Part shown: one piece after another, positions 58,148 through 64,000 of the stretch
How positions within the stretch are numbered: the stretch's first letter is position 1
Layout of the letters: each line of letters opens with the position of its first letter
Assembly (NCBI RefSeq): GCF_030929495.1
Contig: NZ_JAVFWN010000010.1
Span: forward strand, 186,001 to 250,000
DNA from: Nocardioides sp. LHD-245
GTDB lineage: Bacteria > Actinomycetota > Actinomycetes > Propionibacteriales > Nocardioidaceae
Direction of reading: 5' to 3'
DNA length: 64,000 nucleotides
Notes under the pieces: model-generated
What the model was told of the DNA's origin: nothing
The model's database searches: none
The model's input: only the letters and a program-made list of their open reading frames with translations
Translations under genes and position numbers: made by a program

Positions 58148-58783
58148 TCACGCGTCGATGTACTCAAGGTACTCGATCTCCTCCCAGCGTACGAGCAGAC
58201 CGCCAGCGCCGAGTCGAACGGTGCCGTCCGGTTCGAAGCGGAACTCCCCGGTCGCGGGGTCGAGGTCAGCGCTTCGGGCCAGGAAGATGTCCTGCTGCTC
58301 GGGGTACCCAGCCGAATAGGACTTCATCTCGCCGTAGGTCGCATAGGCGCCACCTATCCAGGCACCAGTCTTCAGTTTGATGCGAACCCAGCCATCCCGC
58401 TCCCCCTGGAACAGGTAGTCCCACGCCCGGGGTGCGGGGTCTGGGCCGGTGATCCAGCGTGGCCACTCGGATCCGCTGCGAGTCCCCACCCCGACCAGGG
58501 TGCCGATCAGCAAGGGCGCCGCGACGTAGACTGCGGTGACGAACCAGAGACACAGCGGGTTGGAGTCACCCGACGCGATTGACGGCCACTTGGTCGTCCC
58601 CAGCCAGTAGGAAGCAGGGGCGAGCGCCCCATGGATGATCGCGGAGGCGCCGACGAACCGGAAGATGCGGTCGCTCAGCCCGATCCCCCAACGCCCGGCC
58701 ATCCGCTCGAACGACCAGATGTACAGGGCGCCCGGGATCAGGGCGACCAGGAGCACGGCGGCTGCCTCGAACGACGTGGGCAT
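58148..58783 (-). CDS. DUF6338-type membrane protein
   Basis: 211 aa. An N-terminal helix VLLVALIPGALYIWSFER, two more helices (SAIIHGALAPASYWL; WFVTAVYVAAPLLIGTLVGVG), and a C-terminal cytosolic domain with the pattern AWDYLFQGERDGWVRIKLKTG, WIGGAYATYGEMKSYSAGYPE and QDIFLARSADLD. This matches the DUF6338 family, which is of unknown function and sometimes lies in defence- or phage-related regions. TAGCGT 6 bases before the ATG indicates a leaderless mRNA. It is next to a small basic protein gene. Confidence 0.75.
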   Translation of the reverse strand: MPTSFEAAAVLLVALIPGALYIWSFERMAGRWGIGLSDRIFRFVGASAIIHGALAPASYWLGTTKWPSIASGDSNPLCLWFVTAVYVAAPLLIGTLVGVGTRSGSEWPRWITGPDPAPRAWDYLFQGERDGWVRIKLKTGAWIGGAYATYGEMKSYSAGYPEQQDIFLARSADLDPATGEFRFEPDGTVRLGAGGLLVRWEEIEYLEYIDA

Positions 58784-58789
58784 GCGCTG

Positions 58790-58795
58790 ACGCTA
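58790..58795 (-). promoter_or_regulatory. -10 box, leaderless DUF6338 gene
   Basis: TAGCGT on the minus strand, exactly 6 bases before the ATG at 58783. Confidence 0.5.
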
Positions 58796-58860
58796 TGCAG
58801 TAGGTCCGACATCAACGCCAGGGTCGCCAGTCCCGTCCGACCCCGGTTGCGCGGCCTCGG

Positions 58861-60264
58861 TCAGCGGATCAGCTTGGCCTTCTTGGTAGTCGTCGCGCCG
58901 GTCGTCGCCGTGAGCACCACCGTGACCTTCACCGTCCTGGTGCGCTGGAGGAGTTTGCGGGCGGCCTTCGTCAGCTTCACGCTCACCTTGCCGGTGCTGT
59001 TGACCCCCACGGCGTAGCCGCCGGTCGCCAGCTTCTTCTTGCCGGCTTTGACGACGACAGTGCCCGAGCACGCCATCAGCCCGCCGCCGCAGTTGACCGC
59101 GAGCTTCGCCTTCTTGCGCTTCTTGTCCGCCTTGAGCTTCTTCTTGGCACTCACCGGCGGCTGCGCGTGCGGGACGAGTTGCGAGTTGGCGCCGACGTTC
59201 ACGTTGGTCACCCAGAGGTTCTCGCGCGGCACTCGGACGATCGAGTTGTTGGTCTCGTCGGTGAACCAGATCGCGCCGTCGGCGCCGTACGTCACGGACG
59301 TGGGCTCGTAGTTGCCGACCTGCACGACCGCGCCGACGCCCGCGGCGTTGACGTGCCCGATGCCCTTCGCGGCACCGACGCTGGTGAACCAGACGTTGCC
59401 GTCGGCCCCGGTCACCAGGCTGCGCGGAGCGGTGCGGTCGCCGGTGCGGATGGTGCCGACCTGGTTGTTGTCGCCGACCCAGCCGACATTTCCGTCACCC
59501 GGTGAGGTGAACCAGGTGCCGGACGACGAGCGGCCGAACCAGATCTTCCCGGACGGACCGGTCGCGACCGAGTAGGGGTAGGTGGCGTTCGCCGGCAGCG
59601 GGTAGGCGACACCACCGTTGCCCGCCGCGTTCACCTGGACCAGCTTGTCGCCGTCCTGGCACCACATCAGGCCGTCGCGACCGCGACCGAGCGCGCCGTC
59701 GCATTCGGGTGCGTTCGCATCCCAGTTGCTGCTGTTGCCCACGATCTTGGCGATGCCGTCCTCGTCGAACGACATGGTCACCCAGACCCCGTCGGGGCCG
59801 ACGCGGACCTCTTCGCCATAGGGCTCGGGGTACGTCACCCAATCCTGCGCGGCCGGATTGCTCGAGGGGAATCGGACCACCTTCCACCCGCTGTCCGAGA
59901 CCACCCAGACGTTCCCGGCGGCGTCCACGTCCAGATCCTTGACCAGGCTGCCTCCCGTGGTCTGCGCCGGGAGGCTGTACTCGGTGATCGCACCCGCGAG
60001 CGTGATCCGGCCGACCTTGTTCTTGTCGCGCTCGACGAACCACATGTCACCGTTGGGGGCGGTGGTGATCCGGCGCAGTCCGGCCGCGCTGGTCGGCACC
60101 GGGAAGACCTGGAAGCCACCGGCCTTCGCAGCTTGGCGTGGCGCCGGAGGGCTGGTGGCGTCGGCGGCCGCTCCCGGCACACCCAGACCGGTGATCGAGA
60201 GGGCCGGAAGGACGAGGATCCCCGCCGTCATCGCCCGGCGCAGCCGGGCACGTCGCATCGTCAT
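58861..60264 (-). CDS. secreted Vgb/NHL-type beta-propeller protein with lysine-rich tail
   Basis: 467 aa from the ATG at 60264 (AAGGAG 6 bases upstream). Signal peptide (AMTAGILVLPALSITGLG, cleavage near AAADA). A propeller of about six or seven blades with the NGDMWFVERD / DGAIWFTDE pattern, resembling virginiamycin B lyase-type repeats. Lyase activity is not implied: Vgb-like propellers are common in secreted proteins of unknown role. A C-terminal Lys-rich beta domain with a Cys pair (AVNCGGGLMACSGTVVV) is similar to that of the protein at 52318-53550. Confidence 0.85.
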   Translation of the reverse strand: MTMRRARLRRAMTAGILVLPALSITGLGVPGAAADATSPPAPRQAAKAGGFQVFPVPTSAAGLRRITTAPNGDMWFVERDKNKVGRITLAGAITEYSLPAQTTGGSLVKDLDVDAAGNVWVVSDSGWKVVRFPSSNPAAQDWVTYPEPYGEEVRVGPDGVWVTMSFDEDGIAKIVGNSSNWDANAPECDGALGRGRDGLMWCQDGDKLVQVNAAGNGGVAYPLPANATYPYSVATGPSGKIWFGRSSSGTWFTSPGDGNVGWVGDNNQVGTIRTGDRTAPRSLVTGADGNVWFTSVGAAKGIGHVNAAGVGAVVQVGNYEPTSVTYGADGAIWFTDETNNSIVRVPRENLWVTNVNVGANSQLVPHAQPPVSAKKKLKADKKRKKAKLAVNCGGGLMACSGTVVVKAGKKKLATGGYAVGVNSTGKVSVKLTKAARKLLQRTRTVKVTVVLTATTGATTTKKAKLIR

Positions 60265-60392
60265 CGCGCGCTCCTTCAGGGAAGGGCACGACCCTTGGCG
60301 CGCCCCGAGAAGACAGATCGGGCCGCCCACCTACCCGGCCGGGGTACGACCAAACCCTCGGCCCTCCGCCTCCCGGCGGAGACGACGAACGA

Positions 60393-60431
60393 CCGCGCCG
60401 GCGACGACCACGAGGGTCGCCGCCGGCGCGG
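60393..60431 (-). terminator. hppA terminator hairpin
   Basis: Two 17-base arms (60393-60409 and 60415-60431) pair with one mismatch around a 5-base loop, 19 bases after the hppA stop on the minus strand. No T-run. Confidence 0.7.
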
Positions 60432-60449
60432 CCAGGAGGCGGCGCGTCC

Positions 60450-62750
60450 TCAGGCGGACTCGACGGCCGCCGGCTCCGGAGCGTCGTCGCCGATCGTGGA
60501 GACGCGCTGCTTGGAGATGTAGACCGCGGCGAAGATGCCGGCCGCCGCAACGACGGCGATCAGGATCCGGAGGAAGTCGTTCTCGTTCTCTCCGTAGGTG
60601 AGGCTGACGACGGCGCCGACGATCAGCAGCGAGACCAGGTTCATCACCTTGAGCAACGGGTTGATCGACGGGCCGGCGGTGTCCTTGAACGGGTCTCCCA
60701 CCGTGTCACCGGTGACGGTGGCCGCGTGCGCCTCCGAGCCCTTGCCTCCGTGGTGTCCGTCCTCGACCAGCTTCTTCGCGTTGTCCCAGGCACCGCCGGC
60801 GTTGGCGAGGAACACCGCCATCAGCGTGCCGGTGGCGATGGCACCGACCAGGAAGCCGGCGAGCGGCCCGACGCCGAGTCCGAAGCCGACGGCCACCGGG
60901 GCCAGGATCGCCAGGATGCCCGGTGTGGCGAGCTCACGCAGCGAGTCGCGGGTGACGATGTCGACGACCCGGCCGTACTCCGGGCGGGCAGTGCCCTCCA
61001 TGATCCCGGGGATGTCGCGGAACTGGCGGCGCACCTCCATCACGACAGCGCCCGCCGCCCGGCCCACCGCGTTGATCGCCAGGCCAGAGAACAGGAACAC
61101 CGCGCAGGCGCCGAGGAGGGCCCCCACGATCAGCTTGGCGTCGTAGACCAGGAAGTCCTGGTCCAGGATGTCGCCGACCTCGGCATACGCGCTCTGCGTG
61201 TACGACGCGAACAGGGCACTCGCCGCCAGGACGGCTGTCGCGATGGCGATGCCCTTGGTGATCGCCTTGGTCGTGTTGCCGACGGCGTCGAGCTCGGTGA
61301 GGATCTGCGCGCCCTCCTCGCTGACGTCGCCGGACATCTCGGCGATGCCCTGGGCGTTGTCGGAGACCGGGCCGAAGGTGTCCATCGCGACGATGACGCC
61401 GACCGTGGTGAGCAGGCCGCAGCCCGCCAGGGCGACGGCGAACAGCGCGAGACCGGTCGAGCCACCCGCGAGGAGCGCGGCGCCGAACACCGCGGCACCG
61501 ATCACCATCGCGGTGTAGACCGCGGACTCGAAGCCGACCGAGAGTCCGGACAGGATGACCGTCGCGTGGCCGGTCAGCGAGGTCTTGGCGACGTCCTTGA
61601 CCGGGCGGTGCTCGGTGCCGGTGAAGTAGCCGGTCAGGGCCAGGATCGCGGCGGCGAGCACGATGCCGATCACGACGGCACCGGCGGCGAACACCGGCGG
61701 GGACAGGTCGGCGGTGGCCCCGGAGCCGAGCTCACTCCACTCGCCGGGGAGGTAGACGAACGCGGCGATCGCGCTGGCCACCGCGCCGACCGCGGCGGAG
61801 AGGTAGAACGCCCGGTTGATCGTCTTCAGGCCGCTCTCACCGGCCCGCGGCTTGGTGAGGTAGACGCCGGCGATGGCCGACAGGGCACCGATCGCGGGGA
61901 CGATGAGCGGGAAGACCAGGCCCTTGTCGCCGAAGGCCTGCGAGCCGAGGATCAGCGCGGCGACCAGGGTGACGGCGTACGACTCGAAGAGGTCGGCGGC
62001 CATGCCGGCGCAGTCACCGACGTTGTCGCCCACGTTGTCGGCGATCGTCGCCGCGTTGCGCGGGTCGTCCTCGGGGATGTTCTGCTCGACCTTGCCGACC
62101 AGGTCGGCGCCGACGTCGGCGGCCTTGGTGAAGATGCCGCCACCGACGCGCATGAACATCGCGAGGAGGGCGGCGCCGAAGCCGAAGCCCTCCAGCACGT
62201 TGGGCGCCGCGCTCTGGAAGACGATCACGACGACGCTGGCGCCCAGCAGGCCCAGGCCGACGGTGAACATGCCGACGAAGGCGCCGGTGCGGAAGCCGAT
62301 GTTCATCGCGGGGTCGCGGCCCTGCTCGTTGGCGGCGGCCGCCACGCGCAGGTTGGCGCGGACGGCGAGCGACATGCCGAGGTAGCCGACCGCACCGGAG
62401 AACCCGGCGCCGACGAGGAAGAAGACGGAGCGGAAGATCCGGACCGCCCACTCCGACTGGAGACCGTCCGCGCCGTCGGCGGTGTGCGCCGGCAGCGCCA
62501 GGAGGACGACGAACGCGATGGCCGCGAAGATCGTCAGCGTCCTGAACTGCCGGGTGAGGTAGGCGTTCGCCCCCTCCTGCACGGCCTGGGCGATGCGCTG
62601 CATGTTGGGGGTGCCCTCGCCTGCGCGCAGCACCTCCGATCTGAACAGCGCGGCCATGGCCAGGGAGCCGAGAGCGATCACGGCCACGATCGCCACGAGG
62701 GCGAGATCGCCCCCGGTGACTTCGACATCGACGACGAACGGACGGGGCAT
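60450..62750 (-). CDS. hppA: membrane-bound proton-translocating pyrophosphatase
   Basis: 766 aa with 15-17 membrane helices, from the ATG at 62750 (AGGAGG upstream). Hydrolyses pyrophosphate and pumps cations. The catalytic motif DNVGDNVGDCAGMA at residues 238-251 and the ADVGADLVGK block (211-220) are intact. In GNTTKAITKG the residue after GNTT is Lys495, the signature of K+-independent, H+-pumping enzymes (K+-dependent ones have Ala there). The neighbouring genes are a STAS antagonist and a helicase, an order also known around bldG in streptomycetes as I recall. A CRP-like site lies about 100 bases before the start. Confidence 0.96.
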   Translation of the reverse strand: MPRPFVVDVEVTGGDLALVAIVAVIALGSLAMAALFRSEVLRAGEGTPNMQRIAQAVQEGANAYLTRQFRTLTIFAAIAFVVLLALPAHTADGADGLQSEWAVRIFRSVFFLVGAGFSGAVGYLGMSLAVRANLRVAAAANEQGRDPAMNIGFRTGAFVGMFTVGLGLLGASVVVIVFQSAAPNVLEGFGFGAALLAMFMRVGGGIFTKAADVGADLVGKVEQNIPEDDPRNAATIADNVGDNVGDCAGMAADLFESYAVTLVAALILGSQAFGDKGLVFPLIVPAIGALSAIAGVYLTKPRAGESGLKTINRAFYLSAAVGAVASAIAAFVYLPGEWSELGSGATADLSPPVFAAGAVVIGIVLAAAILALTGYFTGTEHRPVKDVAKTSLTGHATVILSGLSVGFESAVYTAMVIGAAVFGAALLAGGSTGLALFAVALAGCGLLTTVGVIVAMDTFGPVSDNAQGIAEMSGDVSEEGAQILTELDAVGNTTKAITKGIAIATAVLAASALFASYTQSAYAEVGDILDQDFLVYDAKLIVGALLGACAVFLFSGLAINAVGRAAGAVVMEVRRQFRDIPGIMEGTARPEYGRVVDIVTRDSLRELATPGILAILAPVAVGFGLGVGPLAGFLVGAIATGTLMAVFLANAGGAWDNAKKLVEDGHHGGKGSEAHAATVTGDTVGDPFKDTAGPSINPLLKVMNLVSLLIVGAVVSLTYGENENDFLRILIAVVAAAGIFAAVYISKQRVSTIGDDAPEPAAVESA

Positions 62751-62849
62751 ACGACTGCCTCCTGCGGGGGTTTCAGGGTCGGCCACGGGGGCCAGGTCTG
62801 AGATCGTGCCCGGAGTCTACGCAGACTGTGGCGTAGAACACATGAAGGT

Positions 62850-62865
62850 TGTGACCGGAGTCACA
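62850..62865. promoter_or_regulatory. CRP/GlxR-type site upstream of hppA
   Basis: TGTGACCGGAGTCACA matches the TGTGA-N6-TCACA consensus exactly, 100-115 bases before the hppA start on the minus strand. A possible hppA -10 box TAGACT is at 62814-62819 (minus strand). Binding by a cAMP-type regulator is inference. Confidence 0.65.
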
Positions 62866-62986
62866 GCTTGGGATGGCGCGAGCGCGTCGCTCCTTCGTCG
62901 CGCCTCGCTGCCGCGCGCGCAGTTGCCTCGGCCTGTGGTTACGCCCGCCTGGCCGCCAGACGGCCGGCCCCCAGGGCGACGGTGGG

Positions 62987-63319
62987 TCAGACCGAGGCGG
63001 CTTCGGGCGACTCGTGGATGACGAAGACCTTGGCGAGGCCGGTGATCTTGAAGATCTTCAGCAGCCGGTCGGCGTTGCAGACGAGCTCGAGGGAGCCGTC
63101 GTGGGCGCGGACCTTCTTCAGGCCGCCGACGAGCACACCGAGGCCCGTGGAGTCGAGGAACTCGACCGCCTGCATGTCCACGACGATGTCGTAGACGCCG
63201 GCGGCGACCAGCTCGGTGATGGTGTCACGCAGCTTGGGGGCGGTGTAGACGTCGATCTCGCCACCCACGGCAACGACGGTGCGCCCACCGACCTCGCGCG
63301 TCGACAGTGTCAGATTCAC
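62987..63319 (-). CDS. STAS-domain anti-sigma factor antagonist (BldG/RsbV type)
   Basis: 110 aa, the size of SpoIIAA/RsbV/BldG proteins. The phosphorylation site is Ser57 in [19 protein letters not shown], the family's conserved DST. The first strands [22 protein letters not shown] also fit. In the unphosphorylated form such proteins capture an anti-sigma kinase and free a sigma factor. No RsbW-type kinase gene is next to it here. The GTG start at 63319 has GTGAGG close upstream. A divergent helicase gene follows, as in the bldG region of Streptomyces. Confidence 0.93.
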   Translation of the reverse strand: MNLTLSTREVGGRTVVAVGGEIDVYTAPKLRDTITELVAAGVYDIVVDMQAVEFLDSTGLGVLVGGLKKVRAHDGSLELVCNADRLLKIFKITGLAKVFVIHESPEAASV

Positions 63320-63453
63320 GACCTCACCCCGGCTACCTCACCTACGTCTGGTGGCACTTATCAAACCATGCCGACCACACACACGCGCAAGGAGCGGACA
63401 TGCCGTCGGTATGCCTGAGCCACGTGTCGGGGGTCCGGGGGAGAATCGGAAGC

Positions 63454-64000
63454 ATGACCGCGCAGCCCGATCTAGGCCCCCCGTTGGTCGCCCCGGCCCC
63501 GCGCCGCGACCCCGGCGCGCTCCTGGACCGGCTGGCGGCTCTGCCCTCGCGCGCGGACCGGTTGACCCATCGCGCGCGGGTCCCGGCGCGGCCCGCGATC
63601 AGCGCGGCGTGGCCCGGCTGGGTCGACCCGGACCTGGTGACGGCGTACGCCGCGCGAGGCGTCGAGCTGCCCTGGCGACATCAGATCGAGGCCGCCGAGG
63701 CGGCCCACCGCGGCGAGCATGTCGTGGTCGCCACCGGCACCGCGTCCGGCAAGTCGCTCGCCTACCTGCTGCCCGCGCTGACCGACATCCGTGGCAGCCG
63801 AGGCTCGCGGGGGCAGCGCGGGGCCGCCGTGCTCTACCTCGCGCCGACCAAGGCGCTCGCGCACGACCAGTGGGCGGCCATCCGCGAGCTCGGCCTCGAC
63901 GTGCGGGTGGCGACCCACGACGGCGACAGCACCGCCGAGGAGCGCGAGTGGACTCGCGACCACGCGGAGTACGTCCTCTCCAACCCCGACATGCTGCACC
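63454..64000 (+). CDS. DEAD/DEAH-box helicase, YprA/MrfA-like, 5' part only
   Basis: The first 182 codons from the ATG at 63454; the gene runs out of the window. WPGWVDPDLVTAYAARGVEL and WRHQIEAAEAAHRGEHVV lead into motif I ATGTASGKS (residues 93-101), then motif Ia LYLAPTKALAHDQ and NPDML near the window edge. This start is that of the large helicases with a C-terminal DUF1998/zinc-binding domain (YprA/MrfA type, involved in DNA repair in Bacillus). The C-terminal domains cannot be checked. No strong ribosome-binding site precedes the ATG; GAGAAT 7 bases upstream is a weak leaderless box. Confidence 0.85.
   Translation, partial: MTAQPDLGPPLVAPAPRRDPGALLDRLAALPSRADRLTHRARVPARPAISAAWPGWVDPDLVTAYAARGVELPWRHQIEAAEAAHRGEHVVVATGTASGKSLAYLLPALTDIRGSRGSRGQRGAAVLYLAPTKALAHDQWAAIRELGLDVRVATHDGDSTAEEREWTRDHAEYVLSNPDMLH

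Noticed and set aside
58861..60264. Virginiamycin B lyase (antibiotic resistance)
   Set aside because: Only the propeller repeat pattern is similar. The protein is secreted and has a Lys-rich tail, unlike cytosolic Vgb, so a resistance claim is not supported.
60726..62801. A 691-codon plus-strand frame opposite hppA
   Set aside because: Antisense of a clear pyrophosphatase with all catalytic motifs; the frame is extremely rich in Arg, Gly and Asp.

Overview
The window is chromosomal DNA of a high-GC Gram-positive bacterium, most likely an actinobacterium of the Nocardioides type. This rests on the high GC content, the F420 genes (fbiC, fbiD/cofC, npdG), a DUF2510 membrane protein, a lysine-rich TopA tail, a BldG-like STAS protein and many genes that look leaderless. 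Genus-level placement is inference.

Layout. 1-8.4 kb (minus strand): an operon with a two-component flavin monooxygenase, a peptide/nickel-type ABC importer (binding protein, two permeases, two ATPases), an SsuD-like monooxygenase and the start of a CoA-transferase, with a divergent LysR gene. 9.5-17.8 kb: a collagen-like secreted protein, an ArsR-SulP pair, a LysR/YeiH-type exporter pair, proC, small stress-type proteins and a TetR/flavin-barrel divergent pair over twin palindromes. 17.9-24.4 kb (minus): a tightly packed run RidA - npdG - fbiD - fbiC - alpha/beta hydrolase - MFS, which is F420 biosynthesis and reduction. 24.5-27.1 kb: two PucR-type regulators in tandem. 27.1-36.7 kb (minus): a second operon with binding protein, two permeases, two ATPases, LLM monooxygenase, M24 peptidase, threonine-synthase-like PLP enzyme and a second LLM enzyme.

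37.0-40.6 kb is an accessory island. It starts with the tail of an IS630-type transposase, carries a compositionally atypical P-loop ATPase, a small membrane protein and an AlbA_2/Schlafen-type protein, and stops at the 3' end of a tRNA-Thr gene. It is the best candidate here for an undescribed (possibly defence) system.

41-64 kb is mostly conserved backbone: LysR, TAP-type secreted peptidase, holB, tmk, serine hydrolase, topA, DUF2510 protein, methyltransferase, hppA, STAS anti-anti-sigma factor and a YprA/MrfA-type helicase cut by the window end. Between the methyltransferase and hppA lies a more variable set of secreted proteins: two beta-propeller/NHL proteins and a third secreted protein, all with lysine-rich beta-type tails, a metzincin-like protease and a lipoprotein.

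Both ABC/monooxygenase operons probably take up and oxidatively cleave small organic S- or N-containing compounds. LLM enzymes use FMNH2 or F420, so the F420 operon between them may supply cofactor to the second; this link is inference. A recurring sequence pattern is a TANNNT box exactly 6 or 7 bases before the start codon of at least nine genes, as expected for leaderless actinobacterial mRNAs.
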